A stretch of 5,711 nt of DNA from Bifidobacterium breve (GCA_945896935.1 CAMDER010000117.1:1-5711); one strand, 5' to 3'. Shown: positions 1-5,711, counted from the stretch's first letter. Numbers and translations: made by a program. The notes: generated by a model not told the origin, from the sequence alone.

Positions 1-629
1 CGGTCGCCAGCATCGCCGAGTCCGGGCACGATAAACGCACTTTCATTCAGTCGCTCATCAATTGATGCTGTAAAGATTCGCAAATTCAATCCGGTCGTCT
101 TCAAGAACTCGATTCCCTCAGGGGCGGCCAAAACGCAAATCACCCTGATGGGTCCAGTGGGGTTGCGCTCCATGAGCAGTTGGCACGCATGAGCGAGCGA
201 ACCACCGGTTGCCAACATTGGGTCAAGTACGAAACACGTGCGGCCCGCCAAAGTCTCGGGCAATTTGTTGACGTACTGCTTTGGTTCAAAAGTTTTCTCA
301 TCACGACTCACGCCGATGAATCCGACGTCGGCGTTGGGCATGAGTTCTTGTGCTGCATGAACAAAACCAAGGCCGGCCCGAAGTACTGGGACGACGACGG
401 GCTGGCTGCTCAAGACGCGGCCAGAAGTTTCGGTGAGCGGGGTCTGCACCTTGATTTCGCTGGTCTCAAGATCGCGAGTTGCCTCGGCCAATAACAGCAT
501 TCCGACACGTTCGAGCTCTTGGCGGAACAACGCATTTGGAGTGTTGACGTCACGAATCCGCGTGAGTGAATCAGCGATGAGTGGGTGGTTGACGACGGTG
601 ACTTCGATGGTGCCTGGAGTTTGAGCCAT
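1..629 (-). CDS. upp: Uracil phosphoribosyltransferase, 3' end cut by window edge
   Basis: Cytosolic pyrimidine salvage enzyme that converts uracil and PRPP to UMP and pyrophosphate. The frame reads from the ATG at 629 down to the window edge and gives 209 complete residues. The usual family length is about 208-215, so only a few C-terminal residues are missing. Visible landmarks are NHPLIADSLTRIRD at residues 14-27, VPVLRAGLGF at 80-89, the PRPP-binding loop VLDPMLATGGS at 134-144, and the uracil-binding C-terminus VPGLGDAGD at 201-209. The order and spacing are typical of bacterial Upp and no key residue is missing. It is the third gene of the dioxygenase-add-upp operon, starting 17 bases after the add stop codon. 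Ribosome-binding sequence is poor: a GGGG run sits almost against the ATG. A -10-like box stands exactly 6 nt upstream, so the gene may also be transcribed on its own. Identification is firm. Confidence 0.96.
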   Translation of the reverse strand, partial: MAQTPGTIEVTVVNHPLIADSLTRIRDVNTPNALFRQELERVGMLLLAEATRDLETSEIKVQTPLTETSGRVLSSQPVVVPVLRAGLGFVHAAQELMPNADVGFIGVSRDEKTFEPKQYVNKLPETLAGRTCFVLDPMLATGGSLAHACQLLMERNPTGPIRVICVLAAPEGIEFLKTTGLNLRIFTASIDERLNESAFIVPGLGDAGD

Positions 630-635
630 GCCCCT

Positions 636-641
636 ATTGTC
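636..641 (-). promoter_or_regulatory. Possible -10 box for leaderless upp transcript
   Basis: On the minus strand GACAAT lies in the 17-base gap between add and upp, followed by 6 nt and then the upp ATG. The spacing matches the two TANNNT boxes at 2620-2625 and 2691-2696, but the first base is G rather than T and no -35 was looked for beyond the add coding end. It may be chance; upp could simply be read through from the upstream genes. Confidence 0.25.
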
Positions 642-646
642 GCGCA

Positions 647-1741
647 TCAGCGGGCTTCGGACCCCATGGCGACTTCGGCCTTCAAAAGGGCGTAGCGGGG
701 CTTCACGAGCCCATTAATGATGCGTAGGCGCTCGGGGAAGGGGGCAAAGGCACTCTTCATGGCATTGAGCGTCAGCCATTCAAAATCTTCGAGGCCCCAA
801 TCGAACGCTTCGGCCAATTGCACGAACTCTTTGGTCATGTTGGTGTCGCTCATGAGGCGGTTGTCAGTATTGACCGTGACTCGAAAACGCAGTCGACGCA
901 ACATGCCGATTGGGTGCTCGGCAATCGATCCGCAGACTCCGGTGTTGACATTGCTGGTGGGGCACAGTTCGAGCGGAATTCGGCGATCACGAACATAAGC
1001 CGCCAGGCGACCGAGTTGTTCTGAACCCACAGGGCCCGTGATGTCGTCGACGATGCGCACGCCGTGACCTAAGCGTTCGGCCCCGCATAGTTGCACTGCT
1101 TCCCAAATACTGGGCAAGCCGAATGCTTCACCGGCGTGAATGGTTGAGTGAAAGTTTTCGCGCTGGACATGGTTGAACGCTTCAAGGTGGCGAGTCGGTG
1201 GGTGACCAGCTTCGGCACCAGCGATGTCGAAGCCAACAACGCCACGATCGCGCCAACGAACTGCAAGATCGGCAATTTCGAGACTGCGACGTGCAGTACG
1301 CATTGCCGAGCAAATGGCGTAGATCGAGAGATCGGTCCCGGCACTACCTCGAGCGAAACCATCAAGGATGGCCTGCATGACTTCGTCGAGTGTGAGACCC
1401 TTTTCGGTACACAGCTCGGGGGCCATGCGTACTTCGGCGTAGACAACACCCTCGGCTGCCAAGTCGTGAGCACATTCGTATGAAACTCGCTCGATGGCAT
1501 CTTTGTCTTGCATGACACCAACGGTGTGGGCAAATGTTTCGAGATACAAGACCAGGTCATTGCGCTTGGCTCCGCGGTGAAACCATTTCGAAAGATCGGC
1601 AACGTCGGTTGTCGGCAAGTTTTTGTAGCCATACTCGCTTGCAAGCTCAATGACTGTTGCTGGTCGTAGACCACCATCAAGATGATCGTGTAAGAGTGCT
1701 TTTGGAGCACGTAGCAAAATCTCTGGTGTAGCCGTAGTCAT
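647..1741 (-). CDS. add: Adenosine deaminase
   Basis: Zinc-dependent cytosolic deaminase that turns adenosine and deoxyadenosine into inosine and deoxyinosine for purine salvage; 364 residues, normal for the family. The full metal and catalytic set is visible: LLHDHLDGGLRP with zinc ligands H18 and H20, GFDIAGAEAG at 170-179 (substrate loop glycine), HAGE at 202-205 (zinc ligand H202, catalytic E205), RLGHG with catalytic H226, and NTDNRLMS with zinc ligand D293. The residue after the ligand is N294, where mammalian and E. coli enzymes have a second Asp that contacts the purine; I recall the same Asn in Streptomyces homologues, so it marks a lineage rather than a defect. The start is set by its position about 10 residues before the RAPKALLHDH block. 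Its ATG overlaps the dioxygenase stop codon (ATGA), with no clear Shine-Dalgarno, suggesting translational coupling. upp follows 17 bases downstream. Identification is firm; an unusual substrate preference cannot be excluded. Confidence 0.95.
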   Translation of the reverse strand: MTTATPEILLRAPKALLHDHLDGGLRPATVIELASEYGYKNLPTTDVADLSKWFHRGAKRNDLVLYLETFAHTVGVMQDKDAIERVSYECAHDLAAEGVVYAEVRMAPELCTEKGLTLDEVMQAILDGFARGSAGTDLSIYAICSAMRTARRSLEIADLAVRWRDRGVVGFDIAGAEAGHPPTRHLEAFNHVQRENFHSTIHAGEAFGLPSIWEAVQLCGAERLGHGVRIVDDITGPVGSEQLGRLAAYVRDRRIPLELCPTSNVNTGVCGSIAEHPIGMLRRLRFRVTVNTDNRLMSDTNMTKEFVQLAEAFDWGLEDFEWLTLNAMKSAFAPFPERLRIINGLVKPRYALLKAEVAMGSEAR

Positions 1742-2613
1742 AGTGATGACGCCACTTTGTCAAGACGGCGCAATGGCAATTCGCTATTACGTTGCAACCA
1801 ATTCCACTCTGGGTATTCAGCCGATTCGGAAATGCAATGTATCGAATAGGCATGGCGGCTCTTGTCGCTGCGATTGACATCGCTCCAATGCGGCAACAAT
1901 CCATGCAGAACAATCAGCGTTCCCGCTTTAACTTCAAGAGGTACTAAATCGGTCGGTGGCATGGGGAGCGGGGCGCCATCGAGCACTTCAAATGTCGCGC
2001 CATCGTTCGCTTCATTGCGCACAAACTTTTTTCGCAAAGTTGTTTTGTGTCCACCAGGTGCTGCCCACATACATCCATTTTCAAGCGTGGCGTCTTCGAT
2101 GGCAAACCAGAATCCGGTGACGGTGATCGGATCGCTGTACAAGAAAGTTGCATCTTGATGACAAGTCACTTCGCCACCGATGCGAGGTTGCTTGCAGATG
2201 TACATCGTTTGTAATGCCAGGGCATCGGGCATTCCGATATCGCTTGCAACATCAGCAAGTTTGTTGGTGTAGGTAAAGGCCTCAAAGACTGGATCAAGAT
2301 CATGCATTGCGTGACCAATTTTGTTGATGCTGAGTTCTTTGCTCTGTTTCAAATCGCCGGTGGCGTCAAAGGCTTCCTCTTCAAAGAAACAAATGATTCC
2401 GGTTGCTGAGTCAATGAATTGTTGATCGGCATGGCGCGATTGTTCATTCGTCGTGAAGACACTGCGGTTGGCATCGGGATCAAAATTGTGCAGTATCTCT
2501 TCTGCCTGAGCCTTGAGGGCGATGCAAGCCGAAGGCGTTGCAAAATCGGGGAGCACTAAGAAGCCGTCGCGGTCGTAATCGGCAATTTGTTGATCGGTGA
2601 GGAAGGCTCCCAT
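1738..2613 (-). CDS. Phytanoyl-CoA dioxygenase (PhyH) family Fe(II)/2-oxoglutarate oxygenase, PHYHD1-like
   Basis: Predicted soluble non-haem iron, 2-oxoglutarate-dependent oxygenase of 291 residues, the usual size for PhyH proteins. The N-terminus has the family's 'tail' DGFLVLPDF (residues 16-24). The facial triad is intact: H152 and D154 in CHQD, and H242 in GLLPHWSD. R253 in SDKSRHAYSIH is placed to bind 2-oxoglutarate. Because the Asp is kept, hydroxylation is expected rather than halogenation. Other blocks, INKIGHAMHDLDPVF (96-110), AIEDATLENGCMW (171-183) and a C-terminal NWLQ (271-274), closely resemble, from memory, animal PHYHD1, whose physiological substrate is unsettled. The substrate here is unknown. 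It is the first gene of an operon with add (ATGA overlap) and upp, so a nucleoside, base or nucleotide is a reasonable guess, but this is inference from context. The ATG at 2613 is favoured because a TANNNT box lies exactly 6 nt upstream and no Shine-Dalgarno is present. Family call is firm, substrate open. Confidence 0.9.
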   Translation of the reverse strand: MGAFLTDQQIADYDRDGFLVLPDFATPSACIALKAQAEEILHNFDPDANRSVFTTNEQSRHADQQFIDSATGIICFFEEEAFDATGDLKQSKELSINKIGHAMHDLDPVFEAFTYTNKLADVASDIGMPDALALQTMYICKQPRIGGEVTCHQDATFLYSDPITVTGFWFAIEDATLENGCMWAAPGGHKTTLRKKFVRNEANDGATFEVLDGAPLPMPPTDLVPLEVKAGTLIVLHGLLPHWSDVNRSDKSRHAYSIHCISESAEYPEWNWLQRNSELPLRRLDKVASSL

Positions 2614-2619
2614 GGGGGA

Positions 2620-2625
2620 ATTCTA
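2620..2625 (-). promoter_or_regulatory. Candidate -10 box, leaderless promoter of the dioxygenase-add-upp operon
   Basis: TAGAAT on the minus strand is followed by 6 nt (TCCCCC) and then the dioxygenase ATG, so transcription would begin at or next to the A of the start codon. The stretch upstream of the ATG contains no purine-rich ribosome-binding site, as expected for a leaderless mRNA. No convincing TTGACA-like -35 is seen 16-18 bp upstream. Confidence 0.6.
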
Positions 2626-2650
2626 GAGGGAGTATGGGCGAGGTGTGGTC

Positions 2651-2668
2651 GGGATGGGGGTGGGCGGG
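2651..2668 (+). other. Putative G-quadruplex motif between divergent promoters
   Basis: Four G-runs of at least three (GGG, GGGGG, GGG, GGG) are separated by loops of 2, 1 and 1 nt on the plus strand, meeting the canonical G3+N1-7 pattern with very short loops. It sits 25 nt from the minus-strand -10 box and 22 nt from the plus-strand -10 box, near the middle of the 89-bp divergent region. It could instead be, or overlap, a G-rich protein-binding site. Folding in the cell is inference. Confidence 0.5.
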
Positions 2669-2690
2669 TGTAGAGATGCCGAAAGACCTT

Positions 2691-2696
2691 TACGCT
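2691..2696 (+). promoter_or_regulatory. Candidate -10 box, leaderless promoter of queF
   Basis: TACGCT is followed by 6 nt and then the queF ATG at 2703, the same geometry as the box for the divergent dioxygenase gene. No Shine-Dalgarno precedes this ATG. No good -35 is seen. If correct, the mRNA has no 5' leader, which rules out a preQ1 riboswitch of the kind often found before queuosine genes. Confidence 0.55.
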
Positions 2697-2702
2697 GACG
2701 GT

Positions 2703-3125
2703 ATGAATTCACCTAAAAGCCCGACGACCGAACTGGCGACAACCTCAGCCGCCCCGCAGTTAACGATTCTGGGAAACACAGTACGTGAGGCTGTTGACCA
2801 TGTTGAGGTCTTCCCGGCTCCGGCCAACGTCGATCTGGTGCGCTTTACGACCGATGAATTGGCGTCAGTGTGCCCAGTCACAAAACAGCCCGATTTGTCA
2901 CACGTAGTGATTGAGTATCAGCCACTCGAATGGTGCGTTGAGTCGAAGAGCCTCAAGTTGTATCTCTGGAACTTCCGAGATCGCGCAGTATTCGCTGAGG
3001 CCTTAGCCGCAGAAATCGCTGGTGAAATTATGCAGACCGCCAAGGCCCGCAAAGTCATTGTGACCTTGACACAACGACCACGTGGTGGAATTGAAGTTCA
3101 AACCGTCGCCAGTTTGGGCCATTAA
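2703..3125 (+). CDS. queF: NADPH-dependent 7-cyano-7-deazaguanine reductase (preQ0 to preQ1), single-domain QueF
   Basis: Tunnelling-fold enzyme that reduces the nitrile of preQ0 to the aminomethyl of preQ1, a late step in making queuosine for tRNA. With the start at 2703 the protein has 140 residues, in the short, single-domain class. Landmarks: SVCPVTKQPD (55-64) with the thioimide-forming Cys57 and Asp64, the family motif ESKSLKLYLW (80-89) for NADPH binding, and QRPRGGIEV (124-132). In B. subtilis QueF the later active site reads Phe-His-Glu; here it reads F97-A98-E99, so the His appears to be replaced by Ala while the Glu is kept. The first 18 residues are Ser/Thr/Ala-rich and probably disordered. 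An in-frame ATG at 2634 would add 23 residues coded by the G-rich promoter region and is rejected. No other queuosine gene is in the window. Family call is firm; full reductase activity is slightly less certain because of Ala98. Confidence 0.9.
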   Translation: MNSPKSPTTELATTSAAPQLTILGNTVREAVDHVEVFPAPANVDLVRFTTDELASVCPVTKQPDLSHVVIEYQPLEWCVESKSLKLYLWNFRDRAVFAEALAAEIAGEIMQTAKARKVIVTLTQRPRGGIEVQTVASLGH

Positions 3126-3135
3126 GAACTAGGGC

Positions 3136-3160
3136 CACTAGAAAAACTGTTCAGCTAGTG
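3136..3160. terminator. Weak inverted repeat between convergent genes, possible terminator
   Basis: CACTAG (3136-3141) and CTAGTG (3155-3160) form a perfect 6-bp stem with a 13-nt loop in the 29-bp gap between the queF and permease 2 stop codons; the right arm includes the permease stop codon. On the plus strand it is followed by ATTTTC, only a short T-run. The stem is AT-rich, so strength as an intrinsic terminator is doubtful; the location is the main support. Confidence 0.25.
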
Positions 3161-4411
3161 ATTTTCACCAGCACGGTAGGCAATGCCAGCGTAGGCCGGT
3201 GGTCGTAACTGCTGTTGTGCTCCAGCAAGCACCAAGATCGTCACGATGTATGGAGTCGCTGCCACAAACTCTTGCGGAACTTCATCAACTAAGAAGTAAG
3301 TTGCTGCCGATATGGCTGCTCCAATCAAGAGTCCCATCGTTAACATCTGCTTATTCTTCATTGCACTCACAATGCCGAGTGCAATCAAAATCACTGCGAT
3401 GACTAAGAGAAGCGCAGGTACGTTCTTCTCGTCACGGAACTTGAGCGCTGATGGGAAACCAAACAAAATCGACCCTCGAAAAACTCCGAATGGTGTCCAG
3501 TTTCCAAAGATGGTTGTGGCAAGTCCGATGTAGCCTTGGCCGCCGGTTTGTCCTTGACGATATGTACTTGTGAAAACACACGACAGGTATGCTCCACCAA
3601 ATGCGGCTAAGCCACCGCTGATTGCCATCGCCTGATAGCGCAAACGATTGATGGGCACACCCAAACTTTCGCCAGCTTGTGGCGATTCGCCACTTGAGCG
3701 AACTCGTAGCCCAAATCGCGTGCGCCATAAAACGTATGCGGTGATTGGAACAAGAGAAATAGCGACAATGGTCGGGACGTAGATATCGCTCACGAGACCG
3801 CGGAGCAAGCCTGCAAGGTCGGGGAGAAGTGGAAGGTCATTTTTCTTCTCAATCCAGCCCAAAATGTCAGGGCTACGCCACGAACCGATTCGCCCTCCCG
3901 ACAAGAACGGCATGTCAAATTCGCCATAGCCACCTTTGCCAGCGGGCGATTGACTTTCTCCGCCACCTTGTTGACCCTTAAAGAAAATGATCGACAAGTA
4001 CTCGGTTGTGCCTGCCGCCAAAATATTGATCGCGATACCTGACACGACATGGTTGACATTGAAGCGCACGGTTGCGAGGGCATGCAACAAGCCAACAAGT
4101 GAACCAGCGACAATCGCTAACGCGATACCCGCCCATGTACCCCATTTCCACGCGCCATAGCCACCGAACCATGTGCCGATGATCATCATTCCTTCGATGC
4201 CGATGTTGACGATGCCAACTCTTTCGGCCCACACGCCCGCCAAACCAGCCAGCAAAATGGGAGTGGCCACGCGCAATGTTGATGAGATCGTTCCAGAGCT
4301 TGTGATGTCATCGGCATTTGTGAAAAGTCGCACGATTGACAAAACAAGCATGAAGCCTAAGGACAACGCAATGGTGCGTTGTCCAGTCGTTAATGACTTG
4401 AAGAATTTCAT
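3155..4411 (-). CDS. Nucleoside ABC transporter permease 2 (NupQ/YufQ-like, BPD_transp_2 family)
   Basis: Integral membrane subunit of a BMP-dependent nucleoside importer, pairing with permease 1 to form the channel. It has 418 residues with about ten hydrophobic segments, roughly at 12-30, 48-60, 66-82, 92-112, 120-144, 210-229, 261-281, 292-320, 331-350, 356-374 and 383-398 (some are half-helices). Family signatures are the GIVNIGIEGMM block (66-76), NHVVSGIAINI (120-130), and the ATPase-facing loop GLRVRSSGESPQAGESLGV (234-252). It is longer than Bacillus NupQ (about 320 residues) because of a hydrophilic, Gly/Ser-rich outer loop at about 145-205 and two additional hydrophobic segments at 331-374; I recall the latter in Streptomyces homologues. 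The ATG overlaps the permease 1 stop codon by 4 bases, so the two are likely coupled. It is the last gene of the transporter operon in this window and converges on queF. Nucleoside is favoured over simple sugars from the salvage genes nearby. Confidence 0.88.
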   Translation of the reverse strand: MKFFKSLTTGQRTIALSLGFMLVLSIVRLFTNADDITSSGTISSTLRVATPILLAGLAGVWAERVGIVNIGIEGMMIIGTWFGGYGAWKWGTWAGIALAIVAGSLVGLLHALATVRFNVNHVVSGIAINILAAGTTEYLSIIFFKGQQGGGESQSPAGKGGYGEFDMPFLSGGRIGSWRSPDILGWIEKKNDLPLLPDLAGLLRGLVSDIYVPTIVAISLVPITAYVLWRTRFGLRVRSSGESPQAGESLGVPINRLRYQAMAISGGLAAFGGAYLSCVFTSTYRQGQTGGQGYIGLATTIFGNWTPFGVFRGSILFGFPSALKFRDEKNVPALLLVIAVILIALGIVSAMKNKQMLTMGLLIGAAISAATYFLVDEVPQEFVAATPYIVTILVLAGAQQQLRPPAYAGIAYRAGENH

Positions 4412-5493
4412 GCTGCCACCGCCACTGATTCGAGTGCTAATGCAGCCTTATGTTGGATGCGCCGATCATCCCAGCGCTTGACTGCCTCGTTGATGATCAC
4501 GACGGCAAGAACAATGATGCCAGTCATGATGGTGGTGATTTCTTTGGGAATGTCAATCAGTTGTAGGCGACCAGATGCTTCACCGAGATATCCGAAGAGC
4601 AGAGCAGAGATGAAGATGCCTAATGGATGATTTCTGCCCAGTAGCGCCACGGCGATTCCATTGAAACCTTGTTGCTCGGCCAAGTTGTTTTGATATGCGT
4701 GCACATCACCGAGAAGAGCGCGCATTCCCACAAGTCCGGCTAATGCGCCTGAGAGCAACATCGAAATCATCACCATGCGCTTGGGGTTGACGCCAGTGAC
4801 ACGTGACGCGCCAGGGTTTGCCCCAGATGCTCGTAGTTGGAAACCGAACTTCGTTTTCCAGACCAGTACATAGAAAAGAATTAAAACCAAAACAGCGATG
4901 AAGAACATGCCACTTAAACGACGATCAACAATGTCGGGGAACCAAGCCGAAGTCGGCAGTTCTTTGGTCTTGACTAACACGCTTCCCGTGGTGCTCTCTG
5001 CACGGAAGAACGAATCGAATGCCCACGCCACCAAACTCAGTGCCACGAAGTTCAGCATGATGGTTGAAATCACTTCATTGACTCCACGCTTGACCTTCAG
5101 CCAACCCGCGAAGCCAGCCCAGATTGCGCCAGTGGCCATCGCGACGATGAAGCAGAACAGAATGTGTAACGGTGCAGGTAAGTCGACAGCGGCGCCGGCA
5201 ACTGCTGTAGCCAACAGTGCCACGCGCATTTGGCCCTCAACTCCGATGTTGAAGAGATTCATTTTGAATCCGATGGCAACGGCGGCGGCCGAGATCATGA
5301 GTGGAGTTGCACGATTGAGAGATCCCTGCAAGACCTTGGTATCACCAGCCGCGCCAAACAGGGTGCGGTAGGCCTCAATAGGATCTTTGCCGGTGATCAA
5401 CAGGACCACCGCGCAAATACACAGTGCGACAAATACTGCGAGTAGAGAGCTGGCTGATGTGACGGCCATCCGCTGTAGGCGTTGACTTTTCAT
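4408..5493 (-). CDS. Nucleoside ABC transporter permease 1 (NupP/YufP-like, BPD_transp_2 family)
   Basis: First membrane subunit of the BMP-type nucleoside ABC importer; 361 residues, normal length. Hydrophobic segments lie at about 12-33, 63-80, 88-103, 108-128, 140-160, 195-212, 240-260, 278-305 and 318-338. Family signatures are FKMNLFNIGVEGQM (76-89), RGVNEVISTIMLN (136-148), the ATPase-coupling loop GFQLRASGANPGASRVTGV (217-235) and GFNGIAVALLGRNHPLGI (276-293). The C-terminal tail after 340 is charged and cytoplasmic. Its start codon overlaps the ATPase stop codon (ATGA), and it carries the clearest ribosome-binding site of the window (AAGGAG, 7 nt before the ATG). Its own stop codon overlaps the start of permease 2. 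The two-permease arrangement directly after an RbsA-like ATPase is the standard order for this transporter class. Family is firm; nucleoside specificity is inferred from this order and from add and upp nearby. Confidence 0.9.
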   Translation of the reverse strand: MKSQRLQRMAVTSASSLLAVFVALCICAVVLLITGKDPIEAYRTLFGAAGDTKVLQGSLNRATPLMISAAAVAIGFKMNLFNIGVEGQMRVALLATAVAGAAVDLPAPLHILFCFIVAMATGAIWAGFAGWLKVKRGVNEVISTIMLNFVALSLVAWAFDSFFRAESTTGSVLVKTKELPTSAWFPDIVDRRLSGMFFIAVLVLILFYVLVWKTKFGFQLRASGANPGASRVTGVNPKRMVMISMLLSGALAGLVGMRALLGDVHAYQNNLAEQQGFNGIAVALLGRNHPLGIFISALLFGYLGEASGRLQLIDIPKEITTIMTGIIVLAVVIINEAVKRWDDRRIQHKAALALESVAVAA

Positions 5494-5711
5494 CGAGCGT
5501 CTCCTTGAACTTCGCCAGTCATGTACGTACCCAACATTTCGGGGGTTGCAGTCGCTGGATCTAGTTGGGCGGTGACGCGACCATCAAACATCACCAAGAT
5601 GCGATCGGATAATCCGATGAGTTCTTCGAGGTCGGCTGAGATCAACAAGACCCCGAGGCCGTTGTCTCGGGCATGGCGTAGTTCATCCCAAATTGCCGCC
5701 TGCGCGCCAAC
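5490..5711 (-). CDS. ABC transporter ATP-binding protein (RbsA/NupO-like), C-terminal end only
   Basis: Only the last 73 residues are in the window; the gene continues beyond the right edge. The visible part starts in the D-loop region (VGAQAAIWDELR, residues 1-12 of the fragment) and continues through LGVLLISADLEELIGLSDRI and VMFDGRV, then ends in a short tail. This is the end of the second nucleotide-binding half of a duplicated sugar/nucleoside importer ATPase. Ser in LLISADLEE stands where the switch His would be; that is usual for the degenerate C-terminal half of these ATPases, so it is not damage. It powers import through the two permeases downstream and is joined to permease 1 by an ATGA overlap. 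The substrate-binding lipoprotein expected for such a system is not in the window and may lie upstream. Confidence 0.9.
   Translation of the reverse strand, partial: VGAQAAIWDELRHARDNGLGVLLISADLEELIGLSDRILVMFDGRVTAQLDPATATPEMLGTYMTGEVQGDAR
5501..5506 (-). promoter_or_regulatory. Strong Shine-Dalgarno for permease 1
   Basis: AAGGAG on the minus strand, 7 nt before the permease 1 ATG and inside the end of the ATPase gene. It fixes the permease start at 5493. It also shows that the organism uses conventional ribosome-binding sites, which makes their absence before the dioxygenase and queF genes more meaningful. Confidence 0.8.

Noticed and set aside
180..494. Plus-strand open frame across the upp region
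   Set aside because: The minus strand carries unmistakable Upp motifs across the same bases; the plus frame has no recognisable domain.
866..872. Asn294 in adenosine deaminase as a defective active site
   Set aside because: All zinc ligands and catalytic residues are present, and I recall NTDNRLMS in actinobacterial enzymes, so it is a lineage variant rather than damage.
1148..1483. Open plus-strand frame antisense to add
   Set aside because: It lies wholly inside the strongly supported add gene and its product has no recognisable domain; it is an antisense shadow of add.
2634..2702. In-frame N-terminal extension of queF from an ATG at 2634 (or 2676)
   Set aside because: It would translate the G-rich promoter region into a Trp/Gly-rich stretch (MGEVWSGWGWAG) not seen in QueF, and it would run through the TANNNT box. 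The ATG at 2703 fits both the family length and the leaderless geometry.
2614..2702. preQ1 riboswitch upstream of queF
   Set aside because: No preQ1 aptamer-like hairpin with an A-rich tail is apparent, and the proposed start site leaves no 5' leader to hold one.
4898..5371. 157-codon plus-strand open frame inside permease 1
   Set aside because: It is fully antisense to a permease with clear family motifs and its translation shows no coherent domain or membrane pattern.
5490..5711. Missing switch His in the ABC ATPase as a sign of inactivation
   Set aside because: Only the C-terminal nucleotide-binding half is visible, and that half is commonly degenerate at this position in RbsA-like duplicated ATPases.

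Overview
The window is a 5.7 kb piece of a bacterial chromosome. It most likely comes from an actinobacterium (Actinomycetota) of moderate GC. Three things suggest this. The adenosine deaminase carries the NTDNRLMS variant that I associate with Streptomyces-type enzymes. The second permease has the extra C-terminal membrane segments that I recall from actinobacterial nucleoside transporters. Two genes have TANNNT boxes exactly 6 nt before their ATG, the usual geometry of actinobacterial leaderless promoters. By eye the GC content is near one half, which is low for Streptomyces and would fit aquatic Acidimicrobiia-like lineages. That placement is inference.

Layout from right to left, along the minus strand: the C-terminal end of a sugar/nucleoside ABC ATPase (5490-5711, cut by the window edge), permease 1 (4408-5493) and permease 2 (3155-4411). 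These are joined by exact 4-base ATGA overlaps and form the membrane part of a BMP/NupOPQ-type nucleoside importer. Next comes the only plus-strand gene, queF (2703-3125), which converges on permease 2. An 89-bp divergent intergenic region follows, and then a second minus-strand operon: a PHYHD1-like phytanoyl-CoA dioxygenase-family protein (1738-2613), adenosine deaminase add (647-1741, ATGA overlap) and uracil phosphoribosyltransferase upp (1-629, missing only its last few residues).

Most of the locus is a nucleoside uptake and salvage module: nucleosides enter through the ABC system, adenosine is deaminated to inosine, and uracil is converted to UMP. The less expected parts are the Fe(II)/2-oxoglutarate dioxygenase, translationally coupled to add, and queF, a 7-deazapurine enzyme set between the transporter and salvage halves. 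The divergent region between them holds two mirror-image leaderless promoter candidates flanking a G-quadruplex-forming sequence. No RNA genes, mobile elements, CRISPR arrays or broken genes were seen. Coding density is very high, and the longest non-coding stretch is the 89-bp divergent region.
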